A DNA stretch of 64,000 bases from NCBI RefSeq assembly GCF_008727925.1, contig NZ_VTWT01000002.1:186001-250000 (forward strand). The letters run 5' to 3'. This DNA is from Adhaeribacter soli (GTDB lineage Bacteria > Bacteroidota > Bacteroidia > Cytophagales > Hymenobacteraceae). The first letter of the stretch is position 1. The number at the start of each line of letters is the position of its first letter. Shown one piece after another: positions 8,796-16,548 of this stretch. The notes under the pieces are model-generated. The model did not search any database. It saw only the letters and a program-made list of their open reading frames with translations, and had not been told where the DNA came from. Both the position numbers and the translations under genes were made by a program.

Positions 8796-9875
8796 ATGAA
8801 GAAATCTACTTTTTTTATGCCTTTAATAGCGGCAACGCTGCTGTTTACCGGCACCGTAAATGCCCAATCGAAACTTAGTAAAGCCAAAAATAATGCGAAG
8901 CTGGAAACTGCAACGGCTTCCGTTCCGGCTGCTGACCTGGCCGGAATCGTGGACAACACCCCGAAAGACGATACGCCTTTGGAGAAAGTACTCCGAGATG
9001 CGGACCCGATCATCGAGAAAACCGACAAAGGCAGCATTAACTGGACGTCGCAATACGTGGAGGCAACCGGCATTTCGATTCTGGATACCGAACGGTTTAA
9101 GAATGCGGCTCAGGCAAGGGTTATGGCTACCCGCGGCGCGGTGGTAGATGCCCAGCGCAACCTGCTGGAAACCATTAAAGGCGTGCAGGTAACAGGCGAA
9201 ACTACGGTGGAGAATTTTATGACGACCAGCGACAAAGTTACTACCAAAGTAGAAGGCGTGATAAAGGGCGCCTACATGGTAGGTAATCCGCGCACCACAC
9301 CGGATGGCGCCATTGAAGTTACGATGCGCGTGCCGCTATACGCGAAAAATGGTATTGCTTCCGCGGTAATTGAAGAAGTACCGGCTACTATTCAGGAACA
9401 TTCTAAACAGATCCAGATGGTCTCCGGTGGTCCGGAAGCTATTTCGGAAGCCGGACCTTTACAAGCAACCCCTGCTCCGATTGCTGCCAATGCCAAACAG
9501 GCCAGCGCTAAAACTTCGGCCGCTAAAACTGCCGGCTTAACCACCGAAAGCGGCAAACCCATCGTCTTCAACCTCGACGGCAAAGCCATGGATCCTTCCA
9601 TGTTCCCGGTAATTTTCGACCAGAAGGGCGAAGTTGCCCTGGATATGAGCAAGCTTTACGACCCGAATAAAGGCCAGTTCCCGAAGATCCTGCAATCTAC
9701 CAAAGACGTGATGAAGAATGCCAACTTTAAAAAAGGCGTGGAGATCATCGACCTGATCCAGGACAAAGCTACCGGGCAGCTCAAACTAGCCGATACAAAT
9801 AAAGCCAAAATTAACTGGGGAAAAATAGGGAACGTGGCCGGAAAAGTAGCGAGCTTCTTACTATTATTGATCTAA
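8796..9875 (+). CDS. Exported FlgT/LPP20-like protein
   Basis: A 359-residue protein with a signal peptide (1-23, ending VNAQ). Residues about 105-190 follow the pattern seen in LPP20 and the N-terminal domain of FlgT: AQARVMATRGAVVDAQRNLL, a GVQV step, a T-V-x-x-F segment, GVIKGA, and a final V-x-M-RVPLY strand. After an Ala-rich linker (about 205-240) a second region follows (VFNLDGKAMDPSMFPVIFD), and the protein ends in a short hydrophobic tail (FLLLLI). It is the first of three exported proteins on this strand; the next starts 32 bases later and shares the FlgT-like pattern. No flagellar genes are nearby, so a flagellar role is not supported. Function unknown. Confidence 0.7.
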   Translation: MKKSTFFMPLIAATLLFTGTVNAQSKLSKAKNNAKLETATASVPAADLAGIVDNTPKDDTPLEKVLRDADPIIEKTDKGSINWTSQYVEATGISILDTERFKNAAQARVMATRGAVVDAQRNLLETIKGVQVTGETTVENFMTTSDKVTTKVEGVIKGAYMVGNPRTTPDGAIEVTMRVPLYAKNGIASAVIEEVPATIQEHSKQIQMVSGGPEAISEAGPLQATPAPIAANAKQASAKTSAAKTAGLTTESGKPIVFNLDGKAMDPSMFPVIFDQKGEVALDMSKLYDPNKGQFPKILQSTKDVMKNANFKKGVEIIDLIQDKATGQLKLADTNKAKINWGKIGNVAGKVASFLLLLI

Positions 9876-9907
9876 AAGGCTATTTTTCAAACTGTTAATA
9901 CTACACT

Positions 9908-11212
9908 ATGAAAATACAAAAATTCACTCTGCTGCTGCTCTTCGTTTTTTGCTGGTTCAGCGGCTATTCCCAGAATAATGGCGTTTCTGAAGTTTCGGCC
10001 AAAGGCATAGGCGTAGCCCGCGCCGATGCGTTGCAGGATGCGCTGCGGAATGCGATCGGGCAGGCGACCGGCGTGGCTTTGTCTTCTACTACCCAGGTCG
10101 AGAACTTTGCCGTAATTTCCGACGCCATTGCCACGAACCAGAAAGGCTACATCAGTTCCTACAAGGTAACTTCCGAAGGGAAAGAAGGCGATACGTACGC
10201 CGTAAACGTGAAGGCGCTCGTAAGCATGTCGGCGCTGAAAGCGGATGCGCAATTGCTGTATAAAAGTATTGGTGGTGTGCGCTTCCTGGTTACTTATAAT
10301 CCGGAAGGCAAAACCAAAGATGAACTCAATTATTACGAATTTGCCGTAAACCGCATCAACACCTATCTGGGCAAACGGAATTACCGCTATGTAGAGCCGA
10401 ACCGCGCCAAAGAACTGCAGCGCGAAGCCATGAATATGGCCGAAGACGGCAGCACTACGCCCCTCACTTTCGTGCAGCAACTGGGTTTACTTTCCAACGC
10501 CCAGTTCATCATTTTCCTGAACAACGTGGCCGTAGATAAAAAATCGGAAGCCTTCGAAACCCGCACCCTTTCCAAACTTACCCTCGACCTTTCGACTTAC
10601 GATAACTGTACCGCCGAAGGCCTGGGCATGAAGCATTTCGAAAGCGATTACGTGAACGACGAAGGCGCGAAAACCCGTTTCGAGCTGATCACCGGTCAGC
10701 TGGATGAGAATATGGACGATGTGCTGAACACTTTTAACACCTACGTGGGTAACTGGGTAAACAACGGCACGCCTTACGAACTGCGCTTTTACCAGAGCGG
10801 CACTTACCGCGACCTCCGTACCCTCCGCGATAAAATGAAAGCGGACGCTAGTTTTGGCGGCGACCTGGAAATTGTAAGCGCCGAAAATTACACCAAAGTA
10901 AACTGCACCTTCCGCAAAAAACCCGATGAACTGGCCGATAAACTGCTGGACCTGGCCGATGCCATTCCGGCCCTGAAACCAAAGAATATGGACGTGAAAC
11001 TGATTTACGGCCGGCAGATCTCCTTTGCCCCGCAAACCGCCAAAGTAGCCGAGCTGCAGCAAGCCCAGAAGCTAAATCCGGACCTGAGCGCGGATGCCGG
11101 TTCGGAAGAAGCTGCTCCTGCCCCGCCTAAAACGATATCAAAAACGCCCGCAAAAGCGCCTGCTAAAAAACCGGCTGCTAAAGTTGTAACCAAGAAAATC
11201 GTAAAAAAATAA
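9908..11212 (+). CDS. Exported protein with FlgT-N-like domain
   Basis: A 434-residue protein: signal peptide (1-22, ending GYSQ), then a FlgT N-terminal-like domain at about 27-115 (ARADALQDALRNAIGQATGV; GYISSYKV; YAVNVKALV). A long mixed alpha/beta region follows (FLVTYNPEGK near 122, ELRFYQSGTYRDLRTLRDKM near 298). The C-terminal 40 residues are Ala/Pro/Lys-rich (about 395-434), a basic tail that could bind the cell wall or a polyanion (inference). Its stop is four bases before the next start, so these two genes are translationally close. Paralogous in its N-terminal half to the preceding gene. Function unknown. Confidence 0.7.
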   Translation: MKIQKFTLLLLFVFCWFSGYSQNNGVSEVSAKGIGVARADALQDALRNAIGQATGVALSSTTQVENFAVISDAIATNQKGYISSYKVTSEGKEGDTYAVNVKALVSMSALKADAQLLYKSIGGVRFLVTYNPEGKTKDELNYYEFAVNRINTYLGKRNYRYVEPNRAKELQREAMNMAEDGSTTPLTFVQQLGLLSNAQFIIFLNNVAVDKKSEAFETRTLSKLTLDLSTYDNCTAEGLGMKHFESDYVNDEGAKTRFELITGQLDENMDDVLNTFNTYVGNWVNNGTPYELRFYQSGTYRDLRTLRDKMKADASFGGDLEIVSAENYTKVNCTFRKKPDELADKLLDLADAIPALKPKNMDVKLIYGRQISFAPQTAKVAELQQAQKLNPDLSADAGSEEAAPAPPKTISKTPAKAPAKKPAAKVVTKKIVKK

Positions 11213-11216
11213 AGCT

Positions 11217-12233
11217 ATGCAAAAGAAAATAGTACTCTTTCTGATGTTCCTGCTCAGCAGCGCGTCTATTCTGAAAGCCCAGTTTCCCGAGGATAATCCT
11301 TATAACGGCGTGCCTTCCCACGTAACGGTTTTTGCCAAGGACGGCGATAAGTTCTGGCTTATTCTGAACGGGGAAAAACAGAATGAAAAACCGGCTGCCA
11401 ACGTTAAGATCGGCAACCTGACTTCCGGGGATTACAAGATAAAAGTGATCTTCGAAAACTCGAAAATTCCTTCTTTGGATGACCGGATGTACGCGCGCGA
11501 TTACGACAACAATGCCCTGAACGTGGTATATGAAATAAAGAAAAACAAGAAAGGCAATGCCATGGTAATGCGCCTGGTTAGCGCCGAAATTACTGGCAAA
11601 CCAAATCCCAAAAGGCCACGCCCGCAATTAGATGGTGACTTTGACCAGTTCGATAAGCCCCAGAATTCCAATCAGGCGGGAACAAATCCTGCTATTCCGC
11701 AACCGGTTCCCGGACAAAAGCCCGGGCAGGTGCCAATGCCGGTCATGACCACGAAGGATAATGTAGTTGAGGTGAATGACGGCCAGGTAACCCACCAAAC
11801 AAATATGAATACCGGCGCCGTTACCATAACCGATAATGCTACCGGAAAACCGGTTTTCACGAATAATGTTGAAGTTCAGCCCGCCAATCCAGGAAAACCG
11901 GTTCCGGCCTCTGGCGCTGCAAAACCAACTCCGGCCGGCTGCAGCAAACCTATGGCGGATGCTACTTTCCAGACCCAGCTTGCATCCATAAAAAAGCAAA
12001 ACTTCTCCGATACCAAAATGAAAGTGGCTAAAACCATGATCAGCAAAAACTGCCTGAGCACCAACCAGGTAACCGCCGTGCTGAATACCCTCAGCATGGA
12101 ATCTGACAAAGTACAGATGGCCAAGTTTGCTTACCCGTACACCATCGACAAAGAAAACTACCTGACCATTACCGATATCTTTAAATTCAGTTCTTCAACC
12201 AGTGAGCTGACAAAATTTTTAGATGCCCAATAA
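11217..12233 (+). CDS. Exported DUF4476-domain protein
   Basis: A 338-residue protein with a signal peptide (1-21), an N-terminal beta domain (about 30-125, resembling the domain that precedes DUF4476 in Bacteroidota proteins), a Pro/Asn/Gly-rich linker (about 130-235) and a C-terminal DUF4476 helical domain (about 240-336). The DUF4476 pattern is clear: PMADATFQTQLASIKKQ, FSDTKMKVAK, CLSTNQV, KFAYPYTIDKENY. Last gene of the exported trio, four bases after its neighbour, and followed by a strong terminator. Domain function unknown. Confidence 0.85.
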   Translation: MQKKIVLFLMFLLSSASILKAQFPEDNPYNGVPSHVTVFAKDGDKFWLILNGEKQNEKPAANVKIGNLTSGDYKIKVIFENSKIPSLDDRMYARDYDNNALNVVYEIKKNKKGNAMVMRLVSAEITGKPNPKRPRPQLDGDFDQFDKPQNSNQAGTNPAIPQPVPGQKPGQVPMPVMTTKDNVVEVNDGQVTHQTNMNTGAVTITDNATGKPVFTNNVEVQPANPGKPVPASGAAKPTPAGCSKPMADATFQTQLASIKKQNFSDTKMKVAKTMISKNCLSTNQVTAVLNTLSMESDKVQMAKFAYPYTIDKENYLTITDIFKFSSSTSELTKFLDAQ

Positions 12234-12264
12234 ACGGTACAGAAACGGTATAAAAAACCCGGAA

Positions 12265-12307
12265 AAAAGCAAAGCTCTTTCAGGAATGAAGGAGCTTTGC
12301 TTTTTTT
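12265..12307 (+). terminator. Terminator of the exported-protein operon
   Basis: Stem AAAGCAAAGCTC / GAGCTTTGCTTT with a short loop, followed by a T run. Confidence 0.9.
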
Positions 12308-12488
12308 AAGACGATGCAATCTTATTTCAAAAAAACTGAAATGCTTCAGCCGTAATGCAAAAAAAAGCTTTCACTTATCAGGATTTATGATGCATGCAGC
12401 CCAATTTGAAACATAAAGTGATTAAAAATAACCGGCACAGCCTTGCATCCTCTAACATCTCAAAACAGACTCTGCTCATTATCAACAC

Positions 12489-12520
12489 GTTATTTTTAAC
12501 ATCAAAATGTTATTTTTAAC
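12489..12520. promoter_or_regulatory. Paired operator-like sites GTTATTTTTAAC
   Basis: GTTATTTTTAAC occurs at 12489-12500 and again at 12509-12520. The repeat interval is exactly 20 bases, about two helical turns, and each site has GTTA/TAAC inverted ends. The pair lies just upstream of a promoter-like element, which suits an activator or repressor binding as two dimers (inference). Confidence 0.45.
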
Positions 12521-12533
12521 CTTAAAATAAATT

Positions 12534-12563
12534 TTTGTTATTTCTTATTATTCCCTAATATTG
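12534..12563 (+). promoter_or_regulatory. Candidate Bacteroidota promoter
   Basis: TTTG (12534-12537) and TAATATTG (12556-12563) are 18 bases apart, one mismatch from the TTTG/TAnnTTTG consensus. If used, the transcript has a long leader of roughly 230 bases. Confidence 0.4.
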
Positions 12564-12800
12564 TGCGCTTTGTTCAAACTAGCAAACGCACCTTAACAAG
12601 TTGCCTTATTGAGTTAACCTGAATTTTAAGGCGCGGGCTTTTTAGCTCAGAGAACGGTTCAGGCTTTACAATATTAATTTATGCAGTTCAATAAATTTAA
12701 TTGTGTCGGATTGACTTTTATATTTTTACTTTTAAAATAATTTATAAATTAACACCCAACATTTAAAAGCAAACTATCAATTAACTTAAACTTTCAAATC

Positions 12801-13535
12801 ATGAAAAAAACAGCTACTCTTTTAGGTGCATTTGCACTTAGCCTTTTAAGCTTCCAGAGCTTTTCCCAGGTAAAACTTGGACTGAAAGCCGGAGCCAACA
12901 TCAGTACTTTCGGTTATGATTTTAAAGATTCCGAAGAAGAGACTTTATCAAATGATATTACCAAAAATAAAATCGGATATCATGTTGGTTTAGCCGCTGA
13001 ATTTGGTTTCACTGATAACCTTAGCTTGCAATCCGGTTTAATCTGGACAAATAAGGGTGCCAAATATGATTACAGCCTGTCTGAAGACGGAGTAGAAATG
13101 GAAATTAAAGGTAAGACTTCTTTAAATTACCTGGAGATTCCTCTAAACTTAACCTATAAAATCAGCAACTTCCAGATTCAGGCAGGTCCTTATGTAGCCT
13201 ACGGTATTGGTGGAAAAGAAGAATTAGAATCAAAATTCACTTTCATGGGTGAGACTGATACAGATAAAGATGATGCTGATGTAAAATTCAAAAACACAGT
13301 TGAAGAAAGTGATTTTGATGAGGAAAATACTACTTTCTATCGGGCTCTGGATCTTGGCTTAAATTTTGGTATTGGTTACATGGCCGGTCCAGTATTATTA
13401 AATGCTAATTATTCTTTAGGTATGTCGAACTTAACACCTGATTTTGATGGTGATGATGATGACTCTGCTGATGACAGCAAAATTAAAAACAGAGTAATCG
13501 GTATTTCTGCTACTTATTTCTTTGGTGGTAAATAA
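12801..13535 (+). CDS. Outer-membrane beta-barrel protein (PorT-like family)
   Basis: A 244-residue protein with a signal peptide (1-22) and the small eight-stranded barrel pattern of Bacteroidota outer-membrane beta-barrel proteins: VKLGLKAGANIS, HVGLAAEFGF, SLQSGLIWTNKG, YLEIPLNLTY, FQIQAGPYVAYG, LDLGLNFGIGY, ending in RVIGISATYFFGGK. Three extracellular loops are strongly acidic (SEEE near 50, about 150-175, and DFDGDDDDSADDS near 213), which could bind divalent cations (inference). Visibly AT-richer than its neighbours. Monocistronic, with a terminator 50 bases downstream. Confidence 0.88.
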   Translation: MKKTATLLGAFALSLLSFQSFSQVKLGLKAGANISTFGYDFKDSEEETLSNDITKNKIGYHVGLAAEFGFTDNLSLQSGLIWTNKGAKYDYSLSEDGVEMEIKGKTSLNYLEIPLNLTYKISNFQIQAGPYVAYGIGGKEELESKFTFMGETDTDKDDADVKFKNTVEESDFDEENTTFYRALDLGLNFGIGYMAGPVLLNANYSLGMSNLTPDFDGDDDDSADDSKIKNRVIGISATYFFGGK

Positions 13536-13580
13536 TCCCATTAGTCAGTAAAATAAACAGCCTGATTTCAGGCATTTTTA

Positions 13581-13623
13581 AAAAAAACAGCCGCCGTATT
13601 CATTCACGGCGGCTGTTTTTTTT
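13581..13623 (+). terminator. Terminator of the barrel gene
   Basis: Stem AACAGCCGCCGT / ACGGCGGCTGTT flanked by A and T runs. Confidence 0.9.
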
Positions 13624-13835
13624 ACTTGAAAGATAGTAACAGCTGCTTTACCAACCGGCATTAACCTCTGAACAACAACGCTACACTCCCGTGGCCGGGC
13701 TTCCGGAATGCGGTCCTTCCCAACAATGCGGGCGCCCGAAAACCCGCGACATCCAACAAAGGATCATTAAAAGAAATGACCAGGATCATAGACCTTTAGC
13801 CGTTTCCCGGCGAACTTTCCGAAAAAAAAGAATCT

Positions 13836-14405
13836 ATGAAAAAGTTAATGTATGGCTATGTAGCAATGGCAGCTTTTGCACTGGCCTCCTGTACCCAAAC
13901 CAATCAACCCGAATCAGCAACCGCGGCCACTGAATCGCATCTGCAGGAAGAAGGTGCTGCGGCTGCCGGGCAATCGGCGGTAGCGGACAATGAATCGCAG
14001 AAAAATGTGGTGCAAACGGCGGTTGGTTCCCCGGATCATACTACCCTGGTTACGGCCGTAAAAACGGCGGGGCTGGTAGATGTGCTTTCGAATGCCGGTC
14101 CGTTTACAGTCTTTGCGCCAACCAACGAGGCCTTTGCCAAACTACCAAAAGGAACCGTAGAAGGCTTGCTGAAAGAAGAAAAGCGTAGCGACCTGCGGAA
14201 TATTCTGCAATACCACGTGTATGTGGGTGCGCTTAATGCCGAAAGCTTTGAAGATGGTCAGAGTTTAGGGCAGGTGAACGGCGGCCGCGTAACCATGGGC
14301 GTGAAAGACGGCAAAGTTACCGTAAACGGCGCTACCATTCTGGCCTCCATTCCTACTTCCAACGGCGTAGTGCACGTTATAGACCAGGTTTTACTACCGC
14401 AATAA
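13836..14405 (+). CDS. Fasciclin (FAS1) domain lipoprotein
   Basis: A 189-residue lipoprotein: leader with lipobox LASC (Cys about 19), an Ala/Glu-rich linker (20-65) and one FAS1 domain (about 66-188). The H1 box reads TVFAPTNEAFAKLP and the H2 box GVVHVIDQVLLP; the YH between them is present (LQYHVY). FAS1 domains mediate adhesion, usually to other surface molecules. Monocistronic with its own terminator. The 300 bases upstream (13536-13835) hold the previous terminator and no other gene. Confidence 0.93.
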   Translation: MKKLMYGYVAMAAFALASCTQTNQPESATAATESHLQEEGAAAAGQSAVADNESQKNVVQTAVGSPDHTTLVTAVKTAGLVDVLSNAGPFTVFAPTNEAFAKLPKGTVEGLLKEEKRSDLRNILQYHVYVGALNAESFEDGQSLGQVNGGRVTMGVKDGKVTVNGATILASIPTSNGVVHVIDQVLLPQ

Positions 14406-14429
14406 GCAACGTTTTAGGTTTAGAGCCAG

Positions 14430-14468
14430 AAGCCCGTCGTTTCCGTTTCCGGAAGCGGCGGGCTTTTT
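14430..14468 (+). terminator. Terminator of the fasciclin gene
   Basis: Stem AGCCCGtCGtTTCC / GGAAGCGGCGGGCT followed by TTTT. Confidence 0.8.
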
Positions 14469-14544
14469 GGCAAGTAAGGTATTTTAATTACCGGGTTTAT
14501 ACGGGCAAAACCATAGCATTCTTCCATTAAATCTTCCGTAAAAA

Positions 14545-15684
14545 TCAATACCGGTTCATTTTCAGCAACGCCTTTACTTCCTTCAAACCGTCTTCGGTTT
14601 TCAGGCGGGTTGTCAGCTCTTCCAGCACTTTAATATTCTGCTTCAGCGCTTTTGCTTCGTATTTCAGGTCTACGTATTTCAAGGAGCCGGGGAACATTGC
14701 GTATCGCCGTAAGGCCTGAAACCGCGGATGTTGCGGCACCATAAACGCTTCTTCTTCCAGATCGGCAACCTGTTCTTTGAGCACCTGGTTGTAAATACTT
14801 AGCTTTTCGTCGGTCAGTTTATTAAGGTTGGTTTCCTCGGCCTGAATCCATTCCAGCTCCAGTTTCAGCAACGTGTGCAGGTCGTTGTTTTTATAAGCAA
14901 TGGTAAGCTCTTTCATCAGGGCTTCTTTACGGGTTTTCTGGCCGGCATCGGGCTCCAGATCGGGGTGCAGCATTTTGGCCAGTTGCTTGTAAATGGTACC
15001 AATGCTTTTGTTCCGCAGTTCTTCGGCCAGGCGTTCGCGTGCTTCTTTTTCGAGCTGTTTTTTAGTCTTCTTTCGTACTGTTTTGGCTTTTTCCTTTGGT
15101 TCGGCCTGCCGTTCAAAGTCGCCTTCAAGCTCGTTTATCTTTTGGAAGATCCCTTCCTGGCTGGCGTTCAGGTCCAGGTCTGAAAGGTCCATATCAAAAC
15201 CCATCGCGTCAAACACCTCCGACATCTGCTTTTTCATTTGTTCGGCATCCTGCTTTTCGGCTTCTTCCAGGGTCATTCCTTCCAGGGTTTCGAACATCTC
15301 TTGGAGTTCGGCATCCGGTTCCCCGGGCAAGCCGTTCAAAACCTCGTTCAGCAGGTTTATCAGGATCTCCTTCAGAACTTTCCGCTCTCCTTTAGGCAGT
15401 TTTTTGGGCTCAGTATAATACGGGTAAAGGCTGAAGAGCAACCCGCGCCGAAGTGCCAGTTCATCTGTTTCCAGAGGGTGAATTTGCGCCACATAATAGT
15501 TCAGCTTCTCTTCCAGGATCTGCCCATCGGAAGCAATTTGCCTTTGCAGTTTCTCTATTCGTTTCACCAGCCGGTTAAAGGTTTGCTGAGCCTTGCTGAG
15601 CACCTGCTTTTCTTTTTTTCCAATGGTAAGACCCCGAGAAGCTGGGTTATTTTCTTCAGCGGCGGTTTTCTTTGGTTTGGGCAT
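14545..15684 (-). CDS. J-domain-like (DnaJ-related) coiled-coil protein
   Basis: A 379-residue, highly charged cytoplasmic protein. A helical N-terminal part (about 20-180) precedes a Lys/Glu coiled coil (about 195-225) and a J-domain-like segment near 230-275: IYKQLAKMLHPDLEPDAGQK, then an ELTIAYKNNDLHTLL helix. The HPD tripeptide that activates Hsp70 ATPase is present. The J domain sits in the middle of the protein and not at the N-terminus, and the zinc-finger and Gly/Phe regions of DnaJ are absent, so this is a class C-type co-chaperone at most. The partner is unknown. It follows the DUF4126-like gene by 41 bases and may share its transcript. Confidence 0.7.
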   Translation of the reverse strand: MPKPKKTAAEENNPASRGLTIGKKEKQVLSKAQQTFNRLVKRIEKLQRQIASDGQILEEKLNYYVAQIHPLETDELALRRGLLFSLYPYYTEPKKLPKGERKVLKEILINLLNEVLNGLPGEPDAELQEMFETLEGMTLEEAEKQDAEQMKKQMSEVFDAMGFDMDLSDLDLNASQEGIFQKINELEGDFERQAEPKEKAKTVRKKTKKQLEKEARERLAEELRNKSIGTIYKQLAKMLHPDLEPDAGQKTRKEALMKELTIAYKNNDLHTLLKLELEWIQAEETNLNKLTDEKLSIYNQVLKEQVADLEEEAFMVPQHPRFQALRRYAMFPGSLKYVDLKYEAKALKQNIKVLEELTTRLKTEDGLKEVKALLKMNRY

Positions 15685-15725
15685 AAGCTCCGGATTTCAA
15701 ACGAAGAATCGGTAAAAACAGAACG

Positions 15726-16208
15726 TTACCTCCGGAGCAAGGCTACCCCGCCGGACCCAACCAAGGCATCTTCCACCAGCCCTAAAGCCATATCCGGTAA
15801 GCCGCTCCTTTGCCCCAGCATTTTACGGAGGTAAAAGAAACCGTAAGAAGCAGCCAGCGCGCCGGCCATGCCCAGCAAGGCCCCGTTGAGCTTGGGTTTT
15901 TCGTTCGCACCGGCTACCGTTGCCCCCACCACGGCTCCCGATAAAACCCGGAATGCCAGTTGCGGAAATACGATCCGGTTAGGCGTAAGGGGAAGTTTAT
16001 CGCCGATCACTTCTGCCCCTGCCAGGAATTTCAACCCGGTAGCTACGATTGGCCGCTGCAGATACCTTAGACGCGTATTGTACAAGGCTCCGGCCGGATC
16101 GTTGGCCAGGAAGTGACTTAACAGGGCGGGCGCTGCCATGGCGCGCATGCCGGCTATGGCACCTAAGCCCAAAGCCTGCAGATTTACGTTTGGTTTCTTA
16201 TTTTTCAT
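15726..16208 (-). CDS. DUF4126-like small membrane protein
   Basis: A 160-residue hydrophobic protein with about three or four membrane segments (LGLGAIAGMRAMAAPALL near 13-30; FRVLSGAVVGATVAG near 87-101; ALLGMAGALAASYGFFYL near 110-127). The GAIAGMRAMAAPAL start and the AGAEVIGDKLP motif (62-72) match the DUF4126 family of small Gly/Ala-rich membrane proteins, function unknown. It is upstream of and probably co-transcribed with the J-domain-like gene. Confidence 0.65.
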   Translation of the reverse strand: MKNKKPNVNLQALGLGAIAGMRAMAAPALLSHFLANDPAGALYNTRLRYLQRPIVATGLKFLAGAEVIGDKLPLTPNRIVFPQLAFRVLSGAVVGATVAGANEKPKLNGALLGMAGALAASYGFFYLRKMLGQRSGLPDMALGLVEDALVGSGGVALLRR

Positions 16209-16548
16209 GAGCTTCTCAGGAGGTTAAATTGTGTAACTGAAACCTATACGCAAGCCGTTATCTTTTGATTTCCAAACCTCTTATGGCAATAAGTAAAAGG
16301 CATTGGTATTTGGATATTGGTATCCGGACCAGGATTATTCAAGCCTTTTTAAGTAAGCAGATCCGGTAATAGTATTTTCTTTCAGGTCAGGGGGTTATTT
16401 TAGTCCTGCTGTTTAGTTTATTTTCCAGTAACGGGTATACAGTTAGAACCGCCAGACGCTGGAATTCCCGAAAAAACGATATCCTTATTCACAAAAAAAC
16501 CGGAACGCATGCATCCCGGTTTTTAAACAGCTTCTGAATATTGGCAGA
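16209..16548. other. Gene-free gap
   Basis: Nothing coding is seen. It holds the terminator at 16493-16524 and presumably the promoter for the minus-strand pair starting at 16208. Confidence 0.5.
16493..16524 (-). terminator. Terminator of the M48 peptidase gene
   Basis: AAAAACCGG / CCGGTTTTT stem with flanking A and T runs, just after the stop codon of the minus-strand peptidase gene. It could work in both directions. Confidence 0.75.

Larger units (their letters stand above)
12309..12800 (+). other. AT-rich regulatory region upstream of the barrel protein
   Basis: 492 bases without a gene. It contains a pair of identical 12-base sites (12489-12520), a promoter candidate (12534-12563) and a further 237 bases of AT-rich leader before the ATG at 12801. 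Confidence 0.55.

Noticed and set aside
9887-10480. Long minus-strand frames opposite the FlgT-like gene
   Set aside because: Composition is that of an antisense shadow and no start or domain signal is visible.
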